Below, one piece after another: positions 36,138 to 45,540 of a DNA stretch of 54,254 nucleotides. The notes under the pieces are model-generated. The model was not told the DNA's origin and did no database searches. It worked only from the letters and a program-made list of their open reading frames with translations. Source of the DNA: Halomonas ventosae (GTDB lineage Bacteria > Pseudomonadota > Gammaproteobacteria > Pseudomonadales > Halomonadaceae); NCBI RefSeq assembly GCF_004361885.1, contig NZ_SNWH01000017.1, positions 1 to 54,254 of the forward strand, in the 5' to 3' direction. The number at the start of each line of letters is the position of its first letter. Positions within the stretch are counted from its first letter, which is position 1. A program made the translations under genes and the position numbers.

Positions 36138-37112
36138 ATGAAAGATCCCGTCCGTATTGCCATCACCGGTGCTGCCGGCCAGATCAGCTACTCGCTCGCC
36201 TTTCGTATCGCCTCCGGCGACATGCTGGGCAAGGATCAGCCGGTCATTCTCCAGTTGCTCGAGATCCCGCCGGCCATGGACGCCCTCAACGGCGTGGTGA
36301 TGGAGCTCAACGACTGCGCCTTCCCGCTGCTGCATGACATCGTCGCCACCGACGACGCCAATGCCGCCTTCAAGGATGTCGACTTCGCCTTGCTGGTGGG
36401 CGCCCGCCCGCGCGGTCCGGGCATGGAGCGCAAGGACCTGCTGGAGGCCAACGCGGCGATCTTCTCCGTGCAGGGCAAGGCCATCAACGACAACGCCAGC
36501 CGCGACGTGCGCGTGCTGGTGGTGGGTAACCCGGCCAACACCAATGCGCTGATCGCCTCCTGTAACGCGCCGGACCTGGACGCCGGCCAGTTCACCGCGA
36601 TGATGCGCCTGGACCATAATCGCGCCAAGACCCAGCTGGCCCAGAAGACCGGCAAGCACGTCACCGACGTCGAGTCGATGATCGTCTGGGGCAACCACAG
36701 CGCCACTCAGTATCCTGATCTGTCTCACTGCAAGGTCGCCGGTACCCCGGCCTTCGAGCTGGTCGAGCGCGACTGGTACGAGAACGACTTCATCCCCACC
36801 GTGCAGCAGCGCGGCGCCGCCATCATCAAGGCGCGTGGCGCCTCCTCCGCGGCCTCCGCGGCCTCCGCGGCCATCGACCACATGCGTGACTGGGCGCTGG
36901 GCACCGACGAGGTGGTGAGCATGGGCATTGCCGCCGACGGCAGCTACGGCGTCGAGCCCGGCATCATGTATTCCTACCCGGTAGTGTGCAAGAACGGCGG
37001 CTACGAGATCGTCCAGGACCTCGAGGTCGACGACTTCAGCCGCGACCGCATGAAAGCCACCGAAGACGAGCTGCGCGAGGAGCGCGCCGCCGTCGAGCAT
37101 CTGCTGGGCTGA
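36138..37112 (+). CDS. mdh: Malate dehydrogenase
   Basis: 324 residues from the ATG at 36138 (AAGGAGCCACC upstream). NAD-binding [16 protein letters not shown], the substrate loop [28 protein letters not shown] and catalytic His in [14 protein letters not shown]. This is the type with the long active-site loop, like cytoplasmic eukaryotic malate dehydrogenase. It oxidises malate to oxaloacetate in the TCA cycle and feeds pckA metabolically. The CGCGTGGCGCCTCCTCCGCG region contains 9-bp in-frame repeats encoding Ala-Ser-Ala. Confidence 0.96.
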   Translation: MKDPVRIAITGAAGQISYSLAFRIASGDMLGKDQPVILQLLEIPPAMDALNGVVMELNDCAFPLLHDIVATDDANAAFKDVDFALLVGARPRGPGMERKDLLEANAAIFSVQGKAINDNASRDVRVLVVGNPANTNALIASCNAPDLDAGQFTAMMRLDHNRAKTQLAQKTGKHVTDVESMIVWGNHSATQYPDLSHCKVAGTPAFELVERDWYENDFIPTVQQRGAAIIKARGASSAASAASAAIDHMRDWALGTDEVVSMGIAADGSYGVEPGIMYSYPVVCKNGGYEIVQDLEVDDFSRDRMKATEDELREERAAVEHLLG

Positions 37113-37165
37113 ACCTCAGCACCAAGCGCCGAGCTGAAAGAGCTGAAAGCACCAAGGTGAAAGCT

Positions 37166-37194
37166 AACCCCGGGGGCCGTGGTCTCCGGGGGTT
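37166..37194 (+). terminator. Probable terminator hairpin after mdh
   Basis: AACCCCGG (37166-37173) can pair with CCGGGGGTT (37186-37194) with one bulged base. No long T-tract. Confidence 0.5.
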
Positions 37195-37217
37195 GCTGTT
37201 GTTGGGAGGCCTTCGTC

Positions 37218-37300
37218 GTAGGCTCAATAAGCGCCAGCGCACCGGGCATGGCGAGGGCACTATCGTCACGCCGGATGCGCCTCCGGCCTGTCCGGCCTAC
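37218..37300. repeat. REP-like pair (reverse order)
   Basis: Type 2 unit forward at 37218-37247 (GTAGGCTCAATAAGCGCCAG ...) and type 1 unit inverted at 37270-37300 (GCCGGATGCGCCTCCGGC ... CCGGCCTAC). This is the mirror image of the pairs at 11932 and 15882, so the unit has inserted in both orientations. Confidence 0.88.
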
Positions 37301-37320
37301 ACGACTTGGCCTCTTGTCGC

Positions 37321-37977
37321 TCAGTCCCTCAAACTGATGATCTTCCAGCCGCGTGCCTCGGCCACCTCGCGCAGGCTAGGGTCAGGGTCCACCGCTACCG
37401 GATGGTCAACCTGCTCCAGCAGCGCCAGGTCGTTATGGGAGTCGCTGTAGAACCAGCTGTCGTCCAGAGTCAGCTCCTTGTCGGCAAGCCATTCTTCCAG
37501 GCGCTGAACCTTGCCTTCGCGGTAGCTGGGGATGCCGGTGGAGCGCCCGGTGTAGCGGCCGTCGACCATCTCGGGCTCCACGGCGATCAGCTCGTCGATG
37601 CCCAGGCGCTCGGCGATGGGGCCGGTGATGAAGCGGTTGGTGGCGGTGATCATCAGCAGGGTGTCGCCGCGGGCGCGATGACGGGCCACCAGTTCCTCGC
37701 CCTTGACCAGGATGTGCGGCTCGATCTTGCTGGCCATGAACTGCTGGTGCCAGGCGGCGAGCTGCTCGGGGCTGTGCTCGGCAAGCGGGCGCAGCGCCAC
37801 GTCCAGGAAGGCCTGGATATCCAGGGTGCCGGCCTGATAGTCGGCCAGGAAGCGGTCATTGGCTTCGCGGTAGGCCAGCGGGTCCACGGCGCCCTGTTCC
37901 AGCAGGAACTCGCCCCAGGCATGGTCGCTGTCGGTCGACAGCAGGGTGTTGTCCAGGTCGAAGATGGCCAGGCTCAC
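37321..37977 (-). CDS. HAD-IB family phosphatase (SerB-like)
   Basis: 218 residues from the GTG at 37975-37977, which has GAGGTAA upstream on the minus strand; a TTG nine codons earlier is possible. HAD motif I FDLDNTLLSTDSDHAW, motif II LLMITATNRFI, motif IV FYSDSHNDLALLE. Class IB members hydrolyse small phosphomonoesters such as phosphoserine; the substrate is unknown. An equivalent gene sits next to rppH-ptsP in Pseudomonas. It is divergent from rppH. Confidence 0.88.
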   Translation of the reverse strand: MSLAIFDLDNTLLSTDSDHAWGEFLLEQGAVDPLAYREANDRFLADYQAGTLDIQAFLDVALRPLAEHSPEQLAAWHQQFMASKIEPHILVKGEELVARHRARGDTLLMITATNRFITGPIAERLGIDELIAVEPEMVDGRYTGRSTGIPSYREGKVQRLEEWLADKELTLDDSWFYSDSHNDLALLEQVDHPVAVDPDPSLREVAEARGWKIISLRD

Positions 37978-38154
37978 TGAAGTTACCTCTGTAATGGCGA
38001 TCAAGCGTGATTCAAGGTCGATACACGGTCGGGGAGTATGGCAGAAGTGGCGTGGCGCTTCGAGCCAGCGGCGAGCTAACAGCTTGGTCGTATTGATGCC
38101 CTTCGTGGCCTTGTGGAAGAATGGCGTTAATACTCAATTCATAAGGTGAAGTCC

Positions 38155-38646
38155 GTGATCGACGCTGACGGCTTTCGCCCCAATGTTGGCATCATTATTG
38201 CCAACGAGCAGGGGCAGCTGCTCTGGGCGCGTCGGGTAGGACAGAACGCGTGGCAGTTTCCCCAGGGAGGCATCAAGGCGAACGAGACTCCGCAACAGGC
38301 ACTTTTTCGCGAGCTGCACGAGGAGATCGGCCTTACCGCCGAGGACGTCGAGCTCCTTGCCTGCACCCGGGGCTGGCTGCGCTACCGCCTGCCGCGACGC
38401 ATGGTTCGTACCCACTCCCGGCCGGTATGTATTGGCCAGAAACAGAAGTGGTTCCTGCTGAGAATTCGCTGCCAGGAGAGCCGGATCTGCATGGACATGT
38501 CTGGCAAGCCGGAATTCGACGGCTGGCGGTGGGTCAGTTACTGGTATCCTTTGGGGCAAGTCGTGCCCTTCAAGCGGGAGGTTTACCGTCGCGCCCTGCG
38601 CGAGCTCTCCCCCCGGGCCCAGCGGCTGGCCCTTGGCCATGGATAA
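38155..38646 (+). CDS. rppH: RNA pyrophosphohydrolase
   Basis: 163 residues from the GTG at 38155 ([20 protein letters not shown]), with AAGGTGA at good spacing. Nudix box [20 protein letters not shown] then IG. It removes pyrophosphate from mRNA 5' ends and starts RNase E decay. It is followed by ptsP, an order shared with E. coli and Pseudomonas. Confidence 0.95.
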   Translation: MIDADGFRPNVGIIIANEQGQLLWARRVGQNAWQFPQGGIKANETPQQALFRELHEEIGLTAEDVELLACTRGWLRYRLPRRMVRTHSRPVCIGQKQKWFLLRIRCQESRICMDMSGKPEFDGWRWVSYWYPLGQVVPFKREVYRRALRELSPRAQRLALGHG

Positions 38647-38698
38647 GCCGCGGGTCTAACGGCCGCGCCATTCCTCAGCAAGGCGAGAGACCACCACA

Positions 38699-40978
38699 AT
38701 GGAAAACAAGACGCCGATGCTCGAGGTGTTGCGACGCATCATTCAGGAGGTTAACGGGGCACGTAACCTGGATGCGGCCCTGGCCACCATGGTGCGGCGC
38801 ATCCGCAAGGCGATGCGCACCGACGTGTGCTCCTTCTACCTCTTCGACAGGACCATCGAACGGCTGGTGCTGATGGAAACCATCGGCCTGCGAACCCAGG
38901 CCGTGGGGCGGGTCAGCGTGGAGGTGGGCGAGGGCCTGGTGGGGCTGGTGGCCAAGCGTGAGGAGCCACTCAACCTCGAAGACGCCCAGTCCCATCCCCA
39001 GTTTCTGTATTTCGAGGCCACCGGCGAGGAGCGCTACTCGAGTTTTCTCGGCGTGCCGATCATCCACCAGCGGCGCATGCTGGGCGTGCTGGTGGTGCAG
39101 CAGGCCGACAAGCGGCGCTTTGACGAGGAAGACGAGGCGTTTCTGGTCACCATGGCCGCCCAGCTGGCCGGGGTGCTGGCCCACGCTCTGGCAACGGGCG
39201 GGCTCAACCGGTCGAGCATGTCCGGCGAACAGGCGCGCTTCACCGGCGTGGCGGCCTCGCCGGGCATGGCCATCGGCGAGGCGGTGGTGATCGCCGCGCC
39301 GGCAGATCTCAATAGCGTGCCTGATCTCATCCCCACCGATGTGGAGTACGAGATCACCCGTCTCAAGGAGGCCATCGGCCGGGTGCGCGACGAGATCCGT
39401 GCCGCCGGCGAGCGCTTGGCTAGCCGCATCTCCGCCCAGGAGCTGGCGCTGTTCGATGTCTACCAGCAGATGCTCGGTGAGGCAGCGCTCTCCCGGGAGG
39501 TTGAGAAGCGCATCCGTGAGGGCCAGTGGGCGCCCGGCGCCCTGGCTGACGTGGTGCGTCGCCACGTCCAGTACCTGGAGCGGGTCGACGACAACTACCT
39601 GCGCGAGCGGGCGGCCGACGTCCGCGACCTGGGACGACGGGTGCTGGCCCACCTGCAGGAGGAGACCCCCCAGACCCCGGCGGTCTACCCCGAGAGTACC
39701 ATCCTGATCGGCGACGAGATCAGCGTGGCGATGCTCGGCGAGGTGCCTCGCGAGAAGCTCGCCGGCCTAGTTTCGGTGCGCGGCTCCAGCACCTCCCATC
39801 TGGGCATCGTCGCCCGGGCCATGGGCATCCCCACCGTCTCGGGCATGGTTGACCTGCCGCTGCCGCGCCTCGGCGGCAGCCGGGTGGTGCTAGACGGCCA
39901 CCGTGGTCGCCTCTTCGTGCATCCCAGCCCCGAGCTCGAGAGCTACTATCAGAGCCTGATCGACGAGGAGCGGGCGTTGATGGCGGTGCTGGAACACGAA
40001 CAGGACTTGCCCAGTCGCACCCCGGATGGTCACGATATGCCGCTGATGGTCAATACCGGCCTGTCGGTGGATGCCGTGGCCTCGCTCAAGTCGCGGATCG
40101 GCGGGGTGGGGCTGTATCGTACCGAGGTGCCCTTCATGATCACCGAGCGCTTCCCCGGCGAGCAGGAGCAGACGCGGTTGTACCGTGACCAGCTCGAGAG
40201 CTTCGCGCCCTTGCCGGTGGTGATGCGGACCCTGGATATCGGCGGCGACAAGGACCTGCCCTACTTCCCCATCGAGGAGGCCAATCCCTTCCTGGGCTGG
40301 CGCGGCATTCGCGTCACTCTCGACCACCCCGAAGTGCTGATGGTGCAGCTGCGCGCCATGCTGCGGGCCTCCCAGGGGTTGGAAAACCTCCGGGTGCTGC
40401 TGCCGATGGTCACCAACGTCGACGAGGTCGACGATGCGCTGCGCCTGCTCGACCGCGCCATCCTCGAGCTCGGCGAGGAGGGCGTGCCGGTCAACCGGCC
40501 CCGGGTGGGGGTGATGCTGGAGGTGCCTGCGACCCTCTACCAGCTCGATGCCCTGGCCCGGCGGGTCGATTTCTTCTCGGTGGGCAGCAATGATCTGACC
40601 CAGTACCTGCTGGCCGTGGACCGAAATAACCCGCGGGTTGCTGACCTCTATGACGCCTGCCACCCTGCCGTACTCTCGGCCATGGCCCAGCTTGCCGAGG
40701 ATGCCCGACGCCTGGACATGCCCACTTCGGTGTGTGGCGAGATGGCCGGTGACCCCGCCGGCGCGCTGCTGCTGATGGGCATGGGCTTCGATGCCTTGTC
40801 GATGAATGCCCCCAACCTGCCGCGGGTAAGGGCGGCGATTCGCCGGGTGCCCCTCGATAGCGCCCGCGAGCTGGTCGCCGAGACCCTTAGATTCGACTCA
40901 CCCGCTGAGGTGCGCCGTCACCTGGCAGAGCGCCTTGCCGGCTGGGATCTCGCCCATTTGCTGCCCCCCCGCGATTGA
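38699..40978 (+). CDS. ptsP: Phosphoenolpyruvate-protein phosphotransferase PtsP (EI-Ntr)
   Basis: 759 residues. N-terminal GAF domain (about 1-165, LDAALATMVRRIRKAMRTDV ... SFLGVPIIHQRRMLG), then enzyme I: the phospho-His in GSSTSHLGIVARAMGIP (His367), the PEP-binding barrel with LDIGGDKDLPYFPIEEANPF, and SVGSNDLTQYLLAVDRNN. It starts the nitrogen PTS phosphorelay (to NPr and EIIA-Ntr), a regulatory chain for nitrogen, potassium and envelope. The partners are not in the window. Confidence 0.96.
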   Translation: MENKTPMLEVLRRIIQEVNGARNLDAALATMVRRIRKAMRTDVCSFYLFDRTIERLVLMETIGLRTQAVGRVSVEVGEGLVGLVAKREEPLNLEDAQSHPQFLYFEATGEERYSSFLGVPIIHQRRMLGVLVVQQADKRRFDEEDEAFLVTMAAQLAGVLAHALATGGLNRSSMSGEQARFTGVAASPGMAIGEAVVIAAPADLNSVPDLIPTDVEYEITRLKEAIGRVRDEIRAAGERLASRISAQELALFDVYQQMLGEAALSREVEKRIREGQWAPGALADVVRRHVQYLERVDDNYLRERAADVRDLGRRVLAHLQEETPQTPAVYPESTILIGDEISVAMLGEVPREKLAGLVSVRGSSTSHLGIVARAMGIPTVSGMVDLPLPRLGGSRVVLDGHRGRLFVHPSPELESYYQSLIDEERALMAVLEHEQDLPSRTPDGHDMPLMVNTGLSVDAVASLKSRIGGVGLYRTEVPFMITERFPGEQEQTRLYRDQLESFAPLPVVMRTLDIGGDKDLPYFPIEEANPFLGWRGIRVTLDHPEVLMVQLRAMLRASQGLENLRVLLPMVTNVDEVDDALRLLDRAILELGEEGVPVNRPRVGVMLEVPATLYQLDALARRVDFFSVGSNDLTQYLLAVDRNNPRVADLYDACHPAVLSAMAQLAEDARRLDMPTSVCGEMAGDPAGALLLMGMGFDALSMNAPNLPRVRAAIRRVPLDSARELVAETLRFDSPAEVRRHLAERLAGWDLAHLLPPRD

Positions 40979-40999
40979 CCCGGCTTCGTCGGTTGCAAC

Positions 41000-41767
41000 T
41001 TATGGCGCCAAGCAAAGCTGGGTCTCCCCCAGTCTGACTCCTTCCGGCCCGAAGCGTCGCTCGCCGATCTCGATCCGCCCGTCGTCGTGCCAGGTTAGCC
41101 AGGTGGTGGCGCGGGTGCCGTAGTCCTGCCCGAGGATGAAGGGCGGCGACAACCGGCGCTCGATCTCGAGCCCCACGCCGGTGTCCGGCAACTGCGAGTC
41201 ATCGGCGGGACGCGTCTCGGCGAGCACGGCCAGCGCATCCTCGGGCCAGCGGACATGGCGCAGGCTGGCGGCCAACCCCTGTCGGGCGGCGACCAATTTG
41301 GGCCAGGGGGTATCCAAGCTGGCATTGGAGAGCCCGTGCAGGCCCGGTGGAACGCGCTTGATCCAGATGCCGTCGAGGCCCCGATGGAGGTGCCAGAGCG
41401 TCTCGTCGTCGCCCGCCAGCAGATTGAAGCCCGCATAGCGGCCGGCATCTCCTCCGGCCAGCTGCTCCAGCCAGGCCGGCAGGTCATGGCACTCCAGGGC
41501 TTCGCGTACTAGGGTGCCGCGACTGGGGGCCGTCGCTGGAACCTTGAGGCGCGGGTCGCGCACATTGGTGACGGCGGCAACGCGGCCACGGCGATGCACC
41601 GCCAGCCAGGAGCCGCCGGCCTCCAGGTCGCGGCCACCGAGGATCTCGGGGGCATCCTGCCAGACGCCCAGCGGGGCGGTCGGGCGGGCATGGAACTCGT
41701 CACGGTTGGCCACCAGGCGCAGCGGATAGGCACTGCCAGGGCGATGGTCGAAGGCAATCAGGCACAT
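41000..41767 (-). CDS. NRDE (TANGO2-like) family protein
   Basis: 255 residues. N-terminal MCLIAFDHRPG followed by RLVANRDEFHARPT, which contains the name-giving Asn-Arg-Asp-Glu. Further family segments: ILGGRDLEAGGSWLAV and GLSNASLDTPWPK. The Cys after Met suggests an N-terminal-nucleophile-type fold; function in bacteria is unknown, and the human relative affects lipid and heme handling. It is convergent with ptsP and divergent from the receiver-domain gene. Confidence 0.9.
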   Translation of the reverse strand: MCLIAFDHRPGSAYPLRLVANRDEFHARPTAPLGVWQDAPEILGGRDLEAGGSWLAVHRRGRVAAVTNVRDPRLKVPATAPSRGTLVREALECHDLPAWLEQLAGGDAGRYAGFNLLAGDDETLWHLHRGLDGIWIKRVPPGLHGLSNASLDTPWPKLVAARQGLAASLRHVRWPEDALAVLAETRPADDSQLPDTGVGLEIERRLSPPFILGQDYGTRATTWLTWHDDGRIEIGERRFGPEGVRLGETQLCLAP

Positions 41768-41872
41768 GGCACCAGCTTAGCCGGCCCGCCGGCCGGAGGG
41801 AAGGCATCGCCATGACAGGCTCGGCATCGCCGCGTACACTCTGTTCACCATCATGATCTCACAGGGATGACC

Positions 41873-43000
41873 ATGCAGGACCACACTCGTCTCGACCGCC
41901 TCTGGTCGCGCCTAGTCTGGCCGGTCCTCTGGCCGGTGCTGCTCGCCCAGGGTGCCTTGGTGGTGCTGTGTCTGGTGGTTGCCGGCATGCTGGGGTCGAT
42001 GGTGCCTTCCTACGCCTCCTGGAGGGCAACCTTCGGGTTGTTACTGGCGCTGCTGGTGGGCAGCAGCCTCAATGGGGTGGTCTTCCTGGCGCTACTGAAA
42101 CCACGCCTGCGCAGGATGCAGCGCGAGGTCGATGACGCCCTGGCCAGTATCGAGGGCTGGCTGGCCCGCCATCAGTGCTCCATCTCCGCCGAGGCGGTGC
42201 CGCTCCCCAGGCGCCTGGCGGCCCTGTCGGAGGTCTGCGAGTCGTTGCTCGAGGGCTGGAAGCGCGAACTCGAGGTGCGCCGATCGACTGAACAGCGCCT
42301 GGTCGGCGACCTGCAGGCCCGGCGCGATCAGCTCGAACGGCTGGAGGCCGGCCGGATGCGCGCCCGCGAGGAGTCGCGCCTCAAGTCCGGCTATCTCTGC
42401 CACCTGCAGCAGTCGCTGGCCCCGCTGATGAGCACGCTCTCGGAGGTGCTCGAGAGCGAGACCCTGCGCCAGTGTCGCGGCGCTCGTGAGCATGCCACGC
42501 TGCTGATGCTACGCGAACACCTCGCCGATGCCGTGGTGCTGCTGGAGAATCTCGACGAGTCCCGCGCCACGTCCGTGACCTCGCTGCCACTTGTTTCCGG
42601 CAAGGGTCGGGTGCTGATCGTCGACGACGGCCCGGTGAACCTGATCCTGGCACGCCAGGTGTTGGAGCGTCAGGGGTTTGATGTCGAGACGGCGACCAGC
42701 GGCGAGCAGGCCCTGTCGCGGCGGAAGGGGGCCCCCTTCGACCTGGTGCTGATGGACATCTTCATGCCAGGTATGGATGGCATGGAAACCAGCCGCCACT
42801 GGCGCGAACGGGAGGCCGAGGACGCTGCCGGTCGGCACAGCATTCTGGTGGCGCTGACCGCCAACGCCAGTGACGAGGATTGCCAGCGCTTTCGCCAGGC
42901 CGGCATGGACGACTACCTGACCAAGCCCTATCGTCCCCGGGCGTTGGTTGACATGGTGCAGCGCTGGCTGATGGGTACGTCGGAGCAGCGGCCGGCATGA
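41873..43000 (+). CDS. Membrane protein with degenerate kinase-like helix and receiver domain
   Basis: 375 residues from the ATG at 41873. Two N-terminal helices (about 18-40 and 54-77), a coiled-coil linker, then ESRLKSGYLCHLQQSLAPLM (about 167-186), which resembles a HisKA H-box. At the expected His position there is Gln180. No ATPase (N, G1, F, G2 box) domain is present. The C-terminal receiver domain (about 246-370) is intact, with D251/D252 (VLIVDDGPVN), phospho-acceptor D295 (LMDIFMPGMDG), Thr329 and Lys351 (YLTKPY). This looks like a hybrid kinase that has lost its catalytic part, so another kinase must phosphorylate it. It overlaps the transporter downstream by four bases. Confidence 0.85.
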   Translation: MQDHTRLDRLWSRLVWPVLWPVLLAQGALVVLCLVVAGMLGSMVPSYASWRATFGLLLALLVGSSLNGVVFLALLKPRLRRMQREVDDALASIEGWLARHQCSISAEAVPLPRRLAALSEVCESLLEGWKRELEVRRSTEQRLVGDLQARRDQLERLEAGRMRAREESRLKSGYLCHLQQSLAPLMSTLSEVLESETLRQCRGAREHATLLMLREHLADAVVLLENLDESRATSVTSLPLVSGKGRVLIVDDGPVNLILARQVLERQGFDVETATSGEQALSRRKGAPFDLVLMDIFMPGMDGMETSRHWREREAEDAAGRHSILVALTANASDEDCQRFRQAGMDDYLTKPYRPRALVDMVQRWLMGTSEQRPA

Positions 43001-43791
43001 GCCTGCTGGAAAGCCTGGCAGGCTACTTGATGTTGGGCATGCTGGCCGGCACCATGGCCGGGCTCTATGGCGTGGGCGGCGGCCTGATCATCGTGCCGTC
43101 CCTGGCCTTTGTCTTCGGGCTGCAGGGGGTCGCCCCGGAGGTGACCATGCATCTGGCCGTGGGCACCTCACTGGCCACCATCGCGGTCACCTCAGCCTCC
43201 TCGGCCTGGGGGCATTACCGTCGCGGCAGCATCCGCCGCGACTGGTTGCTGGCCCTACTGCCAGGACTGATGTTCGGCGCGATCGCCGGGGTCTTCGTCG
43301 CCGGCAGCCTCTCCGGCGGGCGGCTGGGAACGCTGTTCGGCCTGTTCGTGCTGCTGGTCGCCGTGAAGATGGCGCTGGGGCGTGGCCCCAAGCCCGGCAG
43401 TATGGCGCCCGGCCGTGCCGTAATGGGCCTGGCGGGCGCGGTGATCGGTGGTGTCTCGGCGCTGTTCGGCATCGGCGGTGGTACCCTCAGTGTGCCTTGG
43501 CTATCGCGCTGCGGGGCCACCATGATCCAGGCCGTGGGCACCTCCTCGGCCTGCGGGCTGCCCATCGCGCTGTTCGGCGCGGGCACCTTCATGGCAGTAG
43601 GGTGGGGCAACCCGCGGCTGCCCGCCGGGGCCATCGGCTTCGTGATGCTGCCGGCCTTCCTGTGCATCGTGCTGGCCAGCGTGCCCTTCGCACGCCTCGG
43701 CGTGCTGCTCGCCCATCGCTTCTCGGCGCGCACGCTGCGCCTCTCCTTCGCCGTGCTGCTGACGGCGGTGGGCCTCAAGTTTCTCCTCTGA
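42997..43791 (+). CDS. TSUP family transporter (TauE/SafE-like)
   Basis: 264 residues with about eight transmembrane helices and two repeated halves: GMLAGTMAGLYGVGGGLIIV and AVIGGVSALFGIGGGTLSVP. The paired Gly-rich motifs are typical for sulfite or sulfonate exporters. The substrate is unknown. An orthologue lies between ptsP and lgt in Pseudomonas. It starts inside the stop of the receiver-domain gene. Confidence 0.9.
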   Translation: MSLLESLAGYLMLGMLAGTMAGLYGVGGGLIIVPSLAFVFGLQGVAPEVTMHLAVGTSLATIAVTSASSAWGHYRRGSIRRDWLLALLPGLMFGAIAGVFVAGSLSGGRLGTLFGLFVLLVAVKMALGRGPKPGSMAPGRAVMGLAGAVIGGVSALFGIGGGTLSVPWLSRCGATMIQAVGTSSACGLPIALFGAGTFMAVGWGNPRLPAGAIGFVMLPAFLCIVLASVPFARLGVLLAHRFSARTLRLSFAVLLTAVGLKFLL

Positions 43792-43816
43792 CCGCTGATC
43801 CACACAAGGGCCTTGC

Positions 43817-44605
43817 ATGCTGAGCTATCCCGACATCGACCCCGTGGCCATCTCGCTGGGCCCCTTCCAGGTCCACTGGTACGGCCTGATGTACGTCGTC
43901 GGCTTCATCGCCGCCTGGTTGCTGGGACGCCGGCGGGCCGAGCGCATTGGCCTGAGCCAGGACGACGTGGGCGATCTGCTCTTCTATGCCGCCATCGGCG
44001 TGGTGGTCGGCGGCCGGCTCGGCTACGCGCTCTTCTACGGCCTGCCCCAGTGGCTCGCCGACCCGCTGTGGATCTTCCGCGTCTGGGACGGCGGCATGAG
44101 CTTCCACGGCGGCCTGGTCGGGGTGTTGCTCGCCTCGCTATGGTTCGCCAGGAAGAAGCGGCTGGCCTTCTTCACCCTCACCGACTTCGTCGCCCCGCTG
44201 GTGCCCATCGGCCTGGGGGCGGGGCGCATCGGCAATTTCATCAACCACGAACTGCCCGGCCGCGTCACCACGCTGCCCTGGGGCATGCCCTTCCCGGGGA
44301 TGGACTCGGCACCGCGTCATCCCTCGTCGCTCTACGAGGCGCTGCTGGAGGGCGCGGTGCTCTTCGTGGTGCTGTGGTGGGTCTCGGCCCGGCCGCGGCG
44401 CCGCGGCCTGGTCTCCGGCCTCTTCCTGCTGCTCTATGGGGTGTTCCGCTTCCTGGTGGAGTTCGTGCGCCTGCCGGATCCCCAGCTCGGCTTCATCGCC
44501 TTCGGCTGGCTGACCATGGGCATGCTGCTGACGCTGCCGATGATTGCCGTGGGCATCGCGCTGATCGCCTGGTCGCGTGGCCAACCGGTGGATACAACGT
44601 GTTAG
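43817..44605 (+). CDS. lgt: Prolipoprotein diacylglyceryl transferase
   Basis: 262 residues, multipass inner-membrane protein. Signature [18 protein letters not shown] and the catalytic Arg loop [18 protein letters not shown], then [12 protein letters not shown]. It transfers diacylglycerol to the lipobox Cys of prolipoproteins, the first step of lipoprotein maturation. It lies in the conserved ptsP-lgt-thyA order, here separated from thyA by a toxin-antitoxin pair. Confidence 0.96.
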   Translation: MLSYPDIDPVAISLGPFQVHWYGLMYVVGFIAAWLLGRRRAERIGLSQDDVGDLLFYAAIGVVVGGRLGYALFYGLPQWLADPLWIFRVWDGGMSFHGGLVGVLLASLWFARKKRLAFFTLTDFVAPLVPIGLGAGRIGNFINHELPGRVTTLPWGMPFPGMDSAPRHPSSLYEALLEGAVLFVVLWWVSARPRRRGLVSGLFLLLYGVFRFLVEFVRLPDPQLGFIAFGWLTMGMLLTLPMIAVGIALIAWSRGQPVDTTC

Positions 44606-44658
44606 CCACATGGTGTAAGGGTGGCCCGGCATGTCGATGATGGAAATGGGGGTTGAGC

Positions 44659-44958
44659 ATGCGGCTTTCTGCCGAGCAGATCGCGATCATCAAGCAGACT
44701 ACTGCCGAGGTATTTGGCGATGAAGTGAACGTCAGAGTCTTCGGCTCCCGACTGGATGATGACGCCAGGGGAGGGGACATCGATCTCCTGGTGGAAAGCC
44801 CTTGCGAGATCGAGAGCAAGGTGGACAAGATGTTGACCCTGACGGCTCGACTGCAACGGCGTATCGGGGATCGGCCGATAGACATTCTGGTGATCGACCC
44901 CTCTACCGCCTTGAATCCCGTTCATCGCCACGCCATACAGACAGGGCAACGGTTATGA
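44659..44958 (+). CDS. MNT-type nucleotidyltransferase (antitoxin candidate)
   Basis: 99 residues from the ATG at 44659 (GGGGGTTG upstream). Minimal nucleotidyltransferase: VRVFGSRLDDDARGGDIDLL carries G29-S30-x9-D40-x-D42, and a third Asp is in RPIDILVID. It overlaps the following HEPN gene by four bases (ATGA), the usual arrangement of MNT/HEPN pairs. Probably adenylylates or otherwise silences the partner. Confidence 0.85.
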   Translation: MRLSAEQIAIIKQTTAEVFGDEVNVRVFGSRLDDDARGGDIDLLVESPCEIESKVDKMLTLTARLQRRIGDRPIDILVIDPSTALNPVHRHAIQTGQRL

Positions 44959-45497
44959 TCCACGACAAGAAACAGCTGCTGCCTATCGATCGGTTTCTCT
45001 GGTCTCTGGATATCGTCGAGCGCGAGGGACGTCATCTCCGCTACAGCTGGGAGACATTGTTCGGCGGTGGTAACGTTCTGGACAGTGACTGGGTCGCTGG
45101 CCTCGACCAGCATCCGGAGGAGGCCGTCAGGCTTGAGGCGTTCGTGTCGCGCTTTGGCCGCATGCAGGACACCATCGCCGACAAGTTGATTCCTCGCTGG
45201 CTGCAAAGCCTGGCGGAGCGGACCGGGAGCCAGATCGAAAACCTCGACCGTGCCGAGCGGCTGGGCGTCCTGGAAAGCACAGAAGCGTGGCTGGTGGCGC
45301 GCAAGCTCCGCAATCAGTTGATTCACGAATATATGCAAGACCCGGTTGCCTTCTCGGAAGCGCTGGATTCAGCCAGTCGCTTCGCGATGATGCTGATGGC
45401 GACCTATAACCATCTCCGGGATTATGCGCAACAGCGCATGTCGCTGAATGCCTCGCTGCCTGAACCGTTGGTTCTCCCGGATCAACATCCTCAGTGA
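44955..45497 (+). CDS. HEPN-domain protein (toxin candidate)
   Basis: 180 residues from the ATG at 44955. Helical protein with the HEPN RNase motif in RNQLIHEYMQDP (Arg119, His124, Tyr126), like HepT but longer and otherwise different from the one at 19928-20359. Preceding region: LESTEAWLVARKL. Predicted RNase toxin paired with the nucleotidyltransferase just upstream. Gene order antitoxin-toxin, one transcript. Inserted between lgt and thyA, which are neighbours in many relatives. Confidence 0.82.
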   Translation: MIHDKKQLLPIDRFLWSLDIVEREGRHLRYSWETLFGGGNVLDSDWVAGLDQHPEEAVRLEAFVSRFGRMQDTIADKLIPRWLQSLAERTGSQIENLDRAERLGVLESTEAWLVARKLRNQLIHEYMQDPVAFSEALDSASRFAMMLMATYNHLRDYAQQRMSLNASLPEPLVLPDQHPQ

Positions 45498-45540
45498 GTT
45501 CCTGTAGAATCCTCTGCCCATTTTCCAGCCTCGATGCCCC

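Noticed and set aside
36838..36875. Microsatellite expansion in mdh
   Set aside because: The Ala-Ser-rich segment is a normal part of this malate dehydrogenase type; the 9-bp similarity is codon bias over a conserved motif.
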